From positions 4,154,001 to 4,218,000 of the forward strand of contig NZ_CP074149.1 of the NCBI RefSeq assembly GCF_019968765.1: DNA of 64,000 bases. Reading direction: 5' to 3'. Made by a program: the position numbers and the translations under genes. Below, piece after piece: positions 8,365-15,695 of this stretch. How positions within the stretch are numbered: position 1 is the first letter of the stretch; each line of letters begins with the position of its first letter. Origin of the DNA: Enterobacter sp. JBIWA008. Its GTDB lineage: Bacteria; Pseudomonadota; Gammaproteobacteria; Enterobacterales; Enterobacteriaceae. The notes under the pieces were generated by a model, which was given only the letters and a program-made list of their open reading frames with translations, had not been told where the DNA came from and did no database searches.

Positions 8365-8597
8365 TAATGCAGCTCCTGCGCTTCGTTCTGGATGCGTACC
8401 GCTTCAACGCGAAGCAGTTCGGCCGCCTCGATATGGCTCAACTGACTGGAAACGATGCGCACTGCCAGACTATCCAGACGAGCCGCCATTGCATCAGCGC
8501 GGCAACGGCGCTCATCCAGGCGCGTTTCATTTAACAAAGCGAACAGACCAGCATCGTCTGGGCCTGTTTTCGTTGAGTGGGTTTTAGTATTTTTCAT
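8364..8597 (-). CDS. Small early phage protein, DUF2732-like
   Basis: A 77-residue helical, charged protein of the small family found between the early leader and the zinc-finger gene in P2/186 relatives. Function unknown. The ATG at 8597 has GAGG eight bases upstream; the in-frame ATG at 8603 is too close to that site. A homologue occupies the same slot in element 2. A conserved hairpin leader precedes it. Confidence 0.75.
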   Translation of the reverse strand: MKNTKTHSTKTGPDDAGLFALLNETRLDERRCRADAMAARLDSLAVRIVSSQLSHIEAAELLRVEAVRIQNEAQELH

Positions 8598-8615
8598 ATT
8601 CATTTCCTCAGAATT

Positions 8616-8647
8616 CGGGCAAAAAAATGCCCGGCGGGTTTACGCCA
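8616..8647 (-). promoter_or_regulatory. Conserved hairpin leader upstream of the DUF2732 gene
   Basis: The transcript would fold a CGGGCA / TGCCCG stem right after a GGCG-TAAACC-CGCC stem. Twenty bases (8628-8647) are identical to 31375-31394 in element 2, and the second arm of the hairpin keeps pairing there although its sequence differs. This suggests a conserved RNA element controlling the early operon. Confidence 0.55.
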
Positions 8648-8699
8648 AAAAAACGGGTTATTTACTCGGATATAGCCCGCGTAACGCGGGCTGTAAGAA

Positions 8700-8849
8700 T
8701 CAGGCTTTCTTAAACATTGGAAGCGCTACTGCAATAATCCCCGCTACCAAAACACCATCAGCCAACATCGACATAAGACGGCCCGTGAAATCTACTGCAA
8801 CAACCAGGAACAGCAGCACACAGATAATGAGACAACGCAGCTTTCCCAT
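8700..8849 (-). CDS. Small inner-membrane protein (49 residues)
   Basis: A 49-residue frame, MGKLRCLIICVLLFLVV at its start, with two hydrophobic stretches (about 5-19 and 30-45) and a KK end. Its ATG overlaps the stop of the TerB-like gene (TAATG), so it is translated by coupling. No family recognised. Small hydrophobic genes in this place are common in P2-type early regions. Confidence 0.6.
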   Translation of the reverse strand: MGKLRCLIICVLLFLVVAVDFTGRLMSMLADGVLVAGIIAVALPMFKKA

Positions 8850-9274
8850 TACAGGTACTGGTCCAGTGGCAACTGGAGAGCCTGCGCAATTTTCTTAAGC
8901 TGCGCTTCCTCCTCGCTGCCGATGCCGTCCTGGTCAGCAATATCAAGACACAGGCACAGCACGTTCACCGCGTCGTCAGTACCCGCAACATCCGCCAGTT
9001 CACGCAGAGCCTGAGCATTAGCGCTACGCGGTGATGCTTCATAACGGGCGCGGATATTACTGCTCATCTGTGCAATTTCACCGGCAAAAGGCGCAAAGGC
9101 TGGCAGGGCTGAAATTGTTTTTTCCAGCACGCCGATTTCTTTCGCATCACAGGTTCCGTCAGCGTACGCGATGGAATAGGCACCCCAGACAGTGGCCTCT
9201 ACCGCGTCGCGGTTTTCCATCTTTTTAACTTCAACAACAGCTTTACGAGCTTTCTTTTTAAAGATTCCAAACAT
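8849..9274 (-). CDS. TerB-like protein (tellurite-resistance TerB family)
   Basis: A 141-residue helical protein with the TerB pattern: a short basic N-terminus (MFGIFKKKARK), then YSIAYADGTCDAKE with an acidic helix start, and later CLDIADQDGIGSEEEAQLKKI. TerB-like domains carry acidic metal-binding helices and are found in stress and phage-response systems; the role in P2-like phages is unknown. It probably shares a transcript with the small membrane protein downstream. No Ter operon partners are present, so tellurite resistance should not be assumed. Confidence 0.75.
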   Translation of the reverse strand: MFGIFKKKARKAVVEVKKMENRDAVEATVWGAYSIAYADGTCDAKEIGVLEKTISALPAFAPFAGEIAQMSSNIRARYEASPRSANAQALRELADVAGTDDAVNVLCLCLDIADQDGIGSEEEAQLKKIAQALQLPLDQYL

Positions 9275-9342
9275 TGTTATTTCCTCATTTTTAGTTGACT
9301 GTCTTCACAATGCCCACGTTATGAGCATTAGGCAGGCGTCAA

Positions 9343-9543
9343 TTAGATATAACCGGCAACCGGAACAGGCTTACTTTTAATTTGGTTGATAATTTCAGCC
9401 TGCAAACCTTCTTTAAATTCTTTGCAGCATTCCCATTCAGGATCGACACGCAAAACAGCGCCGTCACGGGTTTTAATTTCAAAACCTTCCGCCATATTTG
9501 GAATGATCACGCCCAGAATAATTCTCAGCTCATTGCGAGACAT
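9343..9543 (-). CDS. Small early phage protein, unknown function
   Basis: A 66-residue protein with no recognised domain. It overlaps the end of fil by 14 bases (9530-9543), typical of a tightly packed early operon. Two Cys (ECCKEF) and a charged, probably two-helix plus strand make-up can be seen. Similar small proteins stand beside fil in 186 relatives. Confidence 0.6.
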   Translation of the reverse strand: MSRNELRIILGVIIPNMAEGFEIKTRDGAVLRVDPEWECCKEFKEGLQAEIINQIKSKPVPVAGYI

Positions 9544-9757
9544 GTTTCACTCCTTTAATAATCAAACGAGCAATGCGAATAATTAAAAAAGCTGACGGCT
9601 TTGCCGTTTTTGTTTTCAGCCCGTTTAATAATTCGGACTGATCGCGGCACGGGTGCCAGCGCTTGCCGTTATCTCCTGCAATCCAGCCGTGGCCGTAGTG
9701 CATTGCCGGGCTTTGCTTTATCAGGAGCGAGGCGAAAGAAGGTTCGTTCTTCAGCAT
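9530..9757 (-). CDS. fil: Phage filamentation protein Fil
   Basis: A 75-residue Fil-family protein recognised by PSFASLLIKQSP and MHYGHGWIAGDNGKRWHPC. In coliphage 186, Fil blocks host cell division and causes filamentation when expressed early in the lytic cycle. The start at 9757 has GTGAGGTGG upstream; the longer frame lacks family sequence. It follows cII at a seven-base gap. Element 2 has no counterpart. Confidence 0.85.
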   Translation of the reverse strand: MLKNEPSFASLLIKQSPAMHYGHGWIAGDNGKRWHPCRDQSELLNGLKTKTAKPSAFLIIRIARLIIKGVKHVSQ

Positions 9758-9764
9758 GACCACC

Positions 9765-10274
9765 TCACATAAATCCGAAAGTCGCACTGATACCTGTAAC
9801 CGTATCAATAGTGCTAGCCATTGCTGGGTTAGCCTGCAGACGCGCCTGCATGGATATCGCTGCCAACGCCATAAGACGGGTGACAGAATTGATGCTGCTG
9901 ATCACATCACGGCGCCCAGCTGTAGTCCCGACTTCACCGGACACAGCACCTGCAGCCACACGGCCAATTTCAGCTGTCGCGCTCATTACGTAATGCGGAA
10001 GTTTTTCTTTTGCCACTTCGTTCGTAGGTACGCATGGCAGGCAATGAATTTGAGCCAGGAACCCATCAACCAGCGTGGAGTCCTCAGTGATATCCGTCAG
10101 CAGCCAGATTTCCGGCGGCGTGAGCTGATGGGGCTGCTCAGGATTAAGCTTATTGCGCAGCGTCTGAACTTTTATTCCTGCGCGATCTGCCAGCTTAGCC
10201 ATGTTGTGACGCAGCGCAAATGCCCGGCAGGCTTCGTCAAAGTGCGGATGTTTGGAAATCTTATAATCAAACAT
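9765..10274 (-). CDS. cII: CII-family transcriptional regulator (186 type)
   Basis: A 169-residue protein, the same length as 186 CII. The N-terminal helix-turn-helix (MAKLADRAGIKVQTLRNKLN) is followed by PHQLTPPEIWLLTDIT and a long helical C-terminus. In 186, CII activates the promoter that establishes lysogeny by driving cI. It lies directly downstream of the apl/cox gene on the rightward early transcript. The start at 10274 is chosen by family length and a GAGGTGCTTTAC site. Confidence 0.88.
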   Translation of the reverse strand: MFDYKISKHPHFDEACRAFALRHNMAKLADRAGIKVQTLRNKLNPEQPHQLTPPEIWLLTDITEDSTLVDGFLAQIHCLPCVPTNEVAKEKLPHYVMSATAEIGRVAAGAVSGEVGTTAGRRDVISSINSVTRLMALAAISMQARLQANPAMASTIDTVTGISATFGFM

Positions 10275-10308
10275 GTAAAGCACCTCTCTATATCCCAAAA
10301 TGGAACTA

Positions 10309-10545
10309 TCAGGCTTGCATTGCGATTTCACAGCCTTGAGCTGCTTCCATCGTCAACGCAAACATGTTTACTTCCACAAGGCTGTTTACCCCTTCTTTTT
10401 TACGGATAGGTAAACGACCTTCGCGGACCATCTGGCGGGCATAGCTAAGCTTGTAACCAGTACGGCGGCAGAACTCATCCAGTGTGATGAATGGTTCAGA
10501 CACCACAAGGTTGATGCTGGGGCGCATTGAAAAATTGCTTTTCAT
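10309..10545 (-). CDS. Apl/Cox-like excisionase and lytic regulator
   Basis: A 78-residue protein with an excisionase-type winged helix: PFITLDEFCRRTGYKLSYARQMVREGRLPIRKK. In 186, Apl represses the lysogenic and lytic promoters and is needed for excision; P2 Cox does the same. It is divergent from cI across a 100-base control region with three tandem 10-bp repeats that also appear, weaker, near att, as expected of an Apl-type protein. Length is slightly below 186 Apl. Confidence 0.85.
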   Translation of the reverse strand: MKSNFSMRPSINLVVSEPFITLDEFCRRTGYKLSYARQMVREGRLPIRKKEGVNSLVEVNMFALTMEAAQGCEIAMQA

Positions 10546-10579
10546 GATGCACTATTCCTCAGTTTGTGTTTTAAACTTC

Positions 10580-10609
10580 ACTATTCGGAACTATTCGCAG
10601 TTATTCCGA
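10580..10609. promoter_or_regulatory. Three tandem 10-bp repeats in the lysis-lysogeny switch
   Basis: ACTATTCGGA, ACTATTCGCA and GTTATTCCGA follow each other with exact 10-base spacing between the divergent apl/cox and cI genes; another ACTATTC is at 10551. One-turn phased direct repeats are the expected layout for Apl/Cox binding. CI operators must overlap this region. Confidence 0.7.
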
Positions 10610-10645
10610 AAACCACAAAACCGATGATAGGATCGCATTTTAAAT

Positions 10646-11260
10646 ATGTCAAACACAAAAGAAACCCCACAGGCGATCTCACCCTATAACTTTTCATCTC
10701 AAAATGGTGGGAAAGATGCAATAACACGCATACTTCAGGCCTACGGATTCAGTACAAGACAGGCTCTATGTGATCATTTGGGTGTGTCCCAAAGCACCAT
10801 GGCGAACCGCTGGATGCGCGATACTTTCCCGCATGACTGGCTAATTGCCTGCCATCTCGATACAGGTGTGTCTATGCTGTGGCTTACCACGGGACAAGGA
10901 AAACTCACTACAGAGTCAAGCTCTGACGCAACATTGCTTTTGCAACTAAAGGAAATCACAAATGGGGTTTACGCTTCCATCACGCAGGTTGCCTATGATT
11001 CCAACCTCGTGCCTCAAAACGCCGCAGATCCGTTCTTTGTAAAGTTCGAAAGCACATACTATCTAGCAGAAGAATTTACAGGCGAGATCACCGATGGAAT
11101 ATGGCTCATTGAGCTAGATGGGCTTTTGAGTATCAAACAGGTGTACCGCCTCCCAGGCGGGCGCTTGCGAGTAGAAAATGGCCCAGCATCATTTGAATGT
11201 TCAGTATCTGAAATAAAGGTTCAAGGTAAAGTCATCAGCAAAACTGAGTTTATGGAATAA
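10646..11260 (+). CDS. cI: CI repressor, 186 type
   Basis: A 204-residue repressor. The N-terminal helix-turn-helix covers RQALCDHLGVSQSTMANRW and HDWLIACHLDTGVSMLWL; the C-terminal half (TDGIWLIELDGLLSIKQV, LPGGRLRVENG, FECSVSEIKVQGKV) is the 186 CI multimerisation domain, not a LexA-like protease domain. 186 CI forms wheel-like oligomers and is inactivated by the SOS-induced Tum, not by RecA cleavage. It is first in a plus-strand operon with the BRCT gene and the integrase. Its DNA-reading residues differ from element 2 CI, suggesting separate immunity. Confidence 0.9.
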   Translation: MSNTKETPQAISPYNFSSQNGGKDAITRILQAYGFSTRQALCDHLGVSQSTMANRWMRDTFPHDWLIACHLDTGVSMLWLTTGQGKLTTESSSDATLLLQLKEITNGVYASITQVAYDSNLVPQNAADPFFVKFESTYYLAEEFTGEITDGIWLIELDGLLSIKQVYRLPGGRLRVENGPASFECSVSEIKVQGKVISKTEFME

Positions 11261-11271
11261 GGAGATTGAAA

Positions 11272-12165
11272 ATGAGTCAGTTCAGCGCATTAAACTACTC
11301 GCATAATAGAGATAAGGCCATTGCAAACCTTATAAATATTATCGAGGGTATGACATGCGATGGAAAAGTCAGTGAAAAGGAAATGATTTTTCTTGATACA
11401 TGGTTATTAGAATCTGAAATAATTTCGCAAAATTATTATGTGGGTTGCATTAGAGATAGGATTGCAGACATTCTTTCTGATGGTATCGTGGAACAAAACG
11501 AACTAGATGATTTAAAAGAATTGCTACTTGAGATGCAGCGCGGACTGATAGACACACCAAACATTGACCTGTATTCAGTTGACTCTGACAAGCATTTACT
11601 GGAAGGGTTATGCAAAGGACTGGCTTCTGATTATCATCTTAGCAATGAAGAAATTAGCTATCTTAATTGGTTTCTCTCCACGAATGCCTCTCTTAAAAAT
11701 AACTACCCCGGAAAACATTTATATGAATTGATCAGGGAAATTCTCAGTGATGGGGTCATCACTGAAGACGAGCGCATTTCGTTATTGCAAGAGATTACCG
11801 CTTTAACTGGTTCTAATATTTCTGAGGGAATAGTTGACGGATATTCCACAACTTCACCAGTAGATCTCATAGACACATTTACCCCTGAAAATAGCAAAGT
11901 ATGTCTTACAGGGAAATTTCTATGCGGTTCCCGCCGCCAGTGTGAAGCCGACTTAATAAAATTAGGGTGCAAAATATCTGATCGCATCACTCAAGATCTG
12001 GATTATCTCATCATCGGAGCGCTTAGCTCTAAAGACTGGAAATTCCAGAGTTTTGGTAGAAAAATTGAACAGGCAATAGAGTACCGAGATAACAAAGGTG
12101 CTTCTCTTAAAATCCTCAGTGAAGAACATTGGCAAAGCTTAATGCGTTCAGTAAGCCAGGGTTAA
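11272..12165 (+). CDS. TerB-like repeats plus BRCT-domain protein between cI and int
   Basis: A 297-residue protein. The first 180 residues hold repeated acidic helix starts (CDGKVSEKE, SDGIVEQNE, SDGVITEDE) resembling TerB-like domains; the last 85 are a BRCT domain like that of NAD-dependent DNA ligase (SKVCLTGKFLCGSRRQCE, LGCKISDRIT, DLDYLIIGAL). BRCT domains bind DNA ends or partner proteins. The ATG at 11272 is seven bases after AAGGAG. The stop abuts the integrase start, so this gene should be expressed in the lysogen with cI and int. Function unknown. Confidence 0.85.
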   Translation: MSQFSALNYSHNRDKAIANLINIIEGMTCDGKVSEKEMIFLDTWLLESEIISQNYYVGCIRDRIADILSDGIVEQNELDDLKELLLEMQRGLIDTPNIDLYSVDSDKHLLEGLCKGLASDYHLSNEEISYLNWFLSTNASLKNNYPGKHLYELIREILSDGVITEDERISLLQEITALTGSNISEGIVDGYSTTSPVDLIDTFTPENSKVCLTGKFLCGSRRQCEADLIKLGCKISDRITQDLDYLIIGALSSKDWKFQSFGRKIEQAIEYRDNKGASLKILSEEHWQSLMRSVSQG

Positions 12166-13206
12166 ATGATGGCTGTCAGCAAATTAAGCAATGGAAAATG
12201 GCAGGCGCAAGTCTTCCCAAACGGCAGAAATGGGCGGCGCATTCGCCGCCAGTTTGCCACTAAGGGTGAAGCCCTGGCATTTGAGCGCCATGAAAAAGAA
12301 AAGGCACAAGACAAGCCTTGGCTTGGTGAAAAGGCAGACAAACGACGGGTAAGAGATTTAGTCACGGCCTGGTACAACGCACATGGCGTAACACTAGCCG
12401 ATGGCGAAAAGCGTAAAAGTGCCATGGAGTTTGCCTGTCTAGCCATGGGCGATCCCCTAGCAACCGAATTCAACGCTAAATTATTTTCTACGTATAGAGA
12501 ACAGCGGTTAAGCGGAAAAATAACACGTTCTGATCGGGTAAAAGCAGTGACTCCCCGTACCGTTAATCTTGAGCTGGCGTATTTCCGCGCCATGTTCAAC
12601 GAACTGAAAAGACTGGATGACTGGAGTGCGCCCAATCCGCTCGAAAACGTCCGGGAATTTAAAATTGATGAGGCAGAGCTAGCCTGGCTGACAGTTGAAG
12701 AAGTTAAGCAGCTTCTGGCTGAGTGCGAGAAAAGCAAGGCGAAAGATTTAGTGACTATAGTAAAGATATGCCTTGCAACCGGCGCACGATGGGGCGAGGC
12801 AGAGTCACTGACAGGCAAGCAAATAAGCCCCGGCAAAATCACTTATATCAAAACCAAGGGCAAGAAAAACCGCGCCGTTCCAATAAGTGATGAGCTTTAC
12901 GAAATACTCCCAAAAGTAAGAACATCAAAACCAGTCTTTACGGGGTGCTATTCTGCGTTTCGTGGGGCAATTAAGCGAGCGGGGATTGAACTACCTGACG
13001 GGCAGCTGTCACACGTTCTACGGCATACATTTGCAAGCCACTTTATGATGCGCGGGGGTAATATTCTTGTACTGCAGCGCATCCTTGGACACACTGATAT
13101 TAAGGTGACGATGCGCTATGCTCATTTAGCTCCTGATCATTTATTTGAAGCTATAGCATTAAATCCTTTAACAGGCTTAGATACTTACAATTCAACTTTG
13201 GGATAA
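12166..13206 (+). CDS. int: Tyrosine-type site-specific integrase (186/P2 family)
   Basis: A 346-residue tyrosine recombinase with an N-terminal arm-binding domain (SNGKWQAQVFPNGRNGRR), a core-binding middle and the catalytic box: Arg in ATGARWGEAESL, HxxR in SHVLRHTFASHF, LGHTDIKVTMRYAHL with the nucleophile Tyr. It integrates the phage at the 3' end of the ileX tRNA gene, 950 bases away. Two ATGs in tandem (12166, 12169) follow the upstream stop. The distance to att is enlarged by the cargo gene downstream. Confidence 0.95.
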   Translation: MMAVSKLSNGKWQAQVFPNGRNGRRIRRQFATKGEALAFERHEKEKAQDKPWLGEKADKRRVRDLVTAWYNAHGVTLADGEKRKSAMEFACLAMGDPLATEFNAKLFSTYREQRLSGKITRSDRVKAVTPRTVNLELAYFRAMFNELKRLDDWSAPNPLENVREFKIDEAELAWLTVEEVKQLLAECEKSKAKDLVTIVKICLATGARWGEAESLTGKQISPGKITYIKTKGKKNRAVPISDELYEILPKVRTSKPVFTGCYSAFRGAIKRAGIELPDGQLSHVLRHTFASHFMMRGGNILVLQRILGHTDIKVTMRYAHLAPDHLFEAIALNPLTGLDTYNSTLG

Positions 13207-13988
13207 TGGTAATGTCAAAAATTGATATTTGGTCCGCTAGGGCGGCTAACTTCTCTCAGATAGGTGTTCTTGCATTAGCCGCTTTCGGTTACTTTTACAC
13301 TGTACTCCCAGTATATCAAAAATCACTTCTTGATGAAGAAATCGCGAAAAAAACACTCGAACTAGAAAAAAAAGATAAGCAAATAAGTGAGTTTAATAAA
13401 ATACTTGCTGAAAGAGGCGCGGAACTGAAAAAATTATCTGATGATGCTAGTAAGGCAAAAGCTGAGGCTAATTCCGCCAAACAAAACCTCAAAACAATGC
13501 AAGGGAAATATTCAAAGCAATATTCAGAATTAAGAATCCATCTTTTCTCGCAGTTTATGTCTTTAGCTCGCCAACAGTGCTCAGATGGAAAAATGGAAAA
13601 AAATAAAATCACTGAATGCTTTAACAATATAGCTAATTCAGCAGACCTCAAAGAACTTAACGCATTGGATATGACAAAGCTGAAAAGAAGCATTCAAATA
13701 GAAGCTCCAAAGTTGATGAATAACTATTATAAAATAAAGCAACAGTTTGATACATCTATGCAATCAATAAAGTCTGAGATTATAGCGATCGAAACAGAAT
13801 GTCAAAACAACAGAACAAAAAAAGATTACGAGGATAGTATTAAAAAAATCACCATAGATTATGAGTGCGATATGAAGAAAAGCAAATCTGACACTAAAAA
13901 ATATAAATTGGAGATAGATTTTTTATTTGGCAAAGAAGAAATCTTATCCAAATCACTTGAAAACATTGCCAATATGGCTGTGAACTGA
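13206..13988 (+). CDS. Membrane-anchored coiled-coil cargo protein, unknown function
   Basis: A 260-residue protein with one hydrophobic helix near the N-terminus (about residues 16-36, ALAAFGYFYTVLPVY) followed by a long Lys/Glu-rich coiled coil (EEIAKKTLELEKKDK...) and further helices, with a few Cys in the C-terminal half. The DNA is clearly AT-richer than its neighbours, a sign of separate origin. Its ATG overlaps the int stop (TAATG); the ATG at 13212 is an alternative. Placement between int and att is typical of a moron gene. No family recognised. Confidence 0.75.
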   Translation: MVMSKIDIWSARAANFSQIGVLALAAFGYFYTVLPVYQKSLLDEEIAKKTLELEKKDKQISEFNKILAERGAELKKLSDDASKAKAEANSAKQNLKTMQGKYSKQYSELRIHLFSQFMSLARQQCSDGKMEKNKITECFNNIANSADLKELNALDMTKLKRSIQIEAPKLMNNYYKIKQQFDTSMQSIKSEIIAIETECQNNRTKKDYEDSIKKITIDYECDMKKSKSDTKKYKLEIDFLFGKEEILSKSLENIANMAVN

Positions 13989-14040
13989 CCAACCTTGTCA
14001 CTCGCAGTCAAGTTATGGCAATAACGCCCGAACCAACAAC

Positions 14041-14061
14041 AAATGGCAGCAAAATGGCAGC
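14041..14061 (+). repeat. Direct repeat AAATGGCAGC near att
   Basis: AAATGGCAGC occurs at 14041 and again at 14052. Pairs of short direct repeats flanking the core are typical arm-type integrase sites in attP of P2/186 phages. Confidence 0.55.
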
Positions 14062-14071
14062 AGAGCTATTT

Positions 14072-14101
14072 ACTATACCGCAATATTGATAACTATTCGA
14101 A
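14072..14101. promoter_or_regulatory. Degenerate 10-bp repeats near att, matching the switch repeats
   Basis: ACTATACCGC, AATATTGATA and ACTATTCGAA are spaced by 10 bases, and the last matches the ACTATTCGnA repeats at 10580-10609. In 186, Apl binds both the switch and attP, so these are probable Apl/Cox sites for excision. Confidence 0.6.
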
Positions 14102-14155
14102 ACGACAAGATGTTGAAAACAAAGTAACTTATTGTTTTATAAGTTTTAAGTTTGG

Positions 14156-14202
14156 GACTCATAATCGCTTGGTCGCTGGTTCAAGTCCAGCAGGGGCCAC
14201 CA
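14156..14202 (+). other. att site: 47-bp 3' half of tRNA-Ile2 (ileX)
   Basis: From GACTCATAATCGC to the terminal GGGGCCACCA the sequence equals the anticodon-to-3' part of E. coli tRNA-Ile2 (CAU anticodon, modified to lysidine). The 5' half is absent here, so this is the att copy at the integrase end of element 1, and the intact tRNA should lie beyond the left end. E. coli has ileX immediately before yqjH, and yqjH follows here after element 2. Confidence 0.92.
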
Positions 14203-14220
14203 AATTTTAGCTTTAGAAAC

Positions 14221-14259
14221 CTATAAAAAAGCCACTCGATTGAGTGGCTTTTTTATAGG
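14221..14259 (+). terminator. Terminator of the original ileX gene
   Basis: GCCACTC / GAGTGGC stem with flanking A and T runs, placed 20-50 bases after the tRNA CCA end. It would also end the minus-strand tail operon of element 2. Confidence 0.85.
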
Positions 14260-14272
14260 TTTTTTTGAGCCC

Positions 14273-14473
14273 CTAGCCGTGGTTCAGCGAAGACGCTCGG
14301 ACACGTTCAGAGGCGCCGGGGGTCGCAATCAGGCGCTCCACGGACTCCATCGTCACGAACGTACAGCTGCAGTCCACATTGGTGCACTGGTGATACCGTT
14401 CTTTGGTATTTTCACTTAGATAGCGACTGGTACGCGCATGCGCAGAGTGCTTGCACTTAGGACAATGAAACAT
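14273..14473 (-). CDS. ogr: Late-gene activator Ogr/B-type zinc-finger protein
   Basis: A 66-residue protein of the Ogr/Delta family: FHCPKCKHSAHARTSRYL followed by YHQCTNVDCSCTF, giving the zinc-binding Cys set. Ogr (P2) or B (186) binds upstream of the late promoters around -55 and contacts the alpha subunit of RNA polymerase. The start at 14473 has GGAGGGG just upstream. It is the last gene before the tRNA end, its usual position in P2. Its retention implies that tail genes are still switched on as late genes. Confidence 0.93.
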   Translation of the reverse strand: MFHCPKCKHSAHARTSRYLSENTKERYHQCTNVDCSCTFVTMESVERLIATPGASERVRASSLNHG

Positions 14474-14540
14474 GTACCCCTCCACTTAGTTCACATTTTG
14501 TGAATAAATAATACCCAAAATAAAACCAATAGCAACTACA

Positions 14541-15695
14541 TTACTCACTATCAACAGTGAATTTTTCGTCGGTGACGTTCAGCTCAAGCTTAAGCTGCGT
14601 GGTAAATCCGCTGTCGTTAAGGGTATGCACCACCTCGCTGATGATCCACGCCTGCTCGTCAATGACGCGTTTAAAACCGTTTACCAGCACCGGCGTTTCG
14701 GGGAACAGATCGGCGCGTCCCAGGGCGAGCTGGATGGAGAACTTCACGGTTCCCCGCTGAAGCGCGCGCCACTTCGCCTCTGCGGCCCTGAGCGCCTGCT
14801 CTTCAGAGGCATAAACCGTGGTGAGCTCAAATACGTTCTCCGCCGAACCCACCAGCCTCTCTTGCGGTTTCTGCTCCTTGCCTGCTGCTCCCGCTACCGG
14901 TGCGGCGGCATTCGGGTGCTGCAGTGCTCCTGTATGCTGCACACCGGGCTGACGATTAATACTCAATTGAGGATTTTGTTGTTTGGGGTCACGCGTTTGC
15001 AGCCATTTGGCCGTTACGCCGGAATAATTTTCACGGTCAGCGACGGAAAAAAGGTGCTTATCGCCATCCCCACGTTCAATCATCATTAATGGAAGCGGAG
15101 CGCCGCTGGCCGTCACGGCCTGACCCGCTTTCATAAAGATAATCTTTCCGGCTTTGATTGAAACAAATGCTCCATTACGTTCGGCCAGACGGGTGAGAAA
15201 CGCCGCGTCAGTCTCCTGAGACTGGTCAATATGAGAGATGGCGATGGATGCAAGCCCCGACGTAACGCTGGCGGTCAACTGGTTACGCTGAGCGATGGTA
15301 TCGACTATCGCGCCAATCGTCGTGTCATGCCACGACTGTTCGCGCCGCACGTTTAGCTTTCCACGAAAATCTGCGCTGAATCCCCGGATGGTCAGCGTAT
15401 CCGGCGCGCCCCGAAATGCAATCTCATCTATCGTAAAGTCCCCTTTCTCCTCGAGCGGGGCTCCCTCCCATCCCAGCCATAAGGACAGCCTTGCCCCCCG
15501 GGCAGGCAGGTCCAGCAGCCCGTCCGAATCATCCAGTTGAATATCCAGCTGATCGGCTTCCAGCCCTCGTTTGTCGGTCATGGTCAGGCTGATAAGACGA
15601 TGGCTGAAATTTTGCGTGATATCACGATCGTCAAGCTTAAGCATAAAATCAGGGGCGATTTTTCCACCCGCCCGGATATTCATTTCGGCGATCAT
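14541..15695 (-). CDS. D: Late control / tail protein D (baseplate hub)
   Basis: A 384-residue P2 gpD-type protein (P2 D is 387). GpD is the baseplate hub that sits on the tail tip and holds the spike gpV. Recognisable segments are FMLKLDDRDIT, ARLSLWLGWEG and RREQSWHDTTIGAIVDTIA. The ATG lies inside the end of U (four-base overlap). Full length. Confidence 0.93.
   Translation of the reverse strand: MIAEMNIRAGGKIAPDFMLKLDDRDITQNFSHRLISLTMTDKRGLEADQLDIQLDDSDGLLDLPARGARLSLWLGWEGAPLEEKGDFTIDEIAFRGAPDTLTIRGFSADFRGKLNVRREQSWHDTTIGAIVDTIAQRNQLTASVTSGLASIAISHIDQSQETDAAFLTRLAERNGAFVSIKAGKIIFMKAGQAVTASGAPLPLMMIERGDGDKHLFSVADRENYSGVTAKWLQTRDPKQQNPQLSINRQPGVQHTGALQHPNAAAPVAGAAGKEQKPQERLVGSAENVFELTTVYASEEQALRAAEAKWRALQRGTVKFSIQLALGRADLFPETPVLVNGFKRVIDEQAWIISEVVHTLNDSGFTTQLKLELNVTDEKFTVDSE

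Larger units (their letters stand above)
1..14202 (+). mobile_element. Element 1: P2/186-like prophage (right part; left end outside window)
   Basis: The order is terminase P, portal Q, probable cos, accessory genes, split tum, gene A, early genes, Fil, CII, Apl/Cox, then CI, BRCT protein and integrase on the plus strand, and an att copy made of the ileX tRNA 3' half. This is the permuted layout expected of a 186-type prophage, with the integrase next to one att end. Head, tail and lysis genes would lie to the left. No frameshift or obvious decay is visible in the part seen, so it may be a functional phage. It lies in tandem with, and in the same orientation as, element 2. Confidence 0.93.

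Noticed and set aside
8849..9274. Tellurite resistance operon
   Set aside because: Only TerB-like domains are present, without TerC, TerD or other partners; alx at 54460 is a chromosomal TerC relative with a different role.
14156..14202. A complete tRNA-Ile2 gene
   Set aside because: Only the 3' 47 bases are present; the acceptor 5' arm, D arm and 5' anticodon stem are absent, so it is an att copy.
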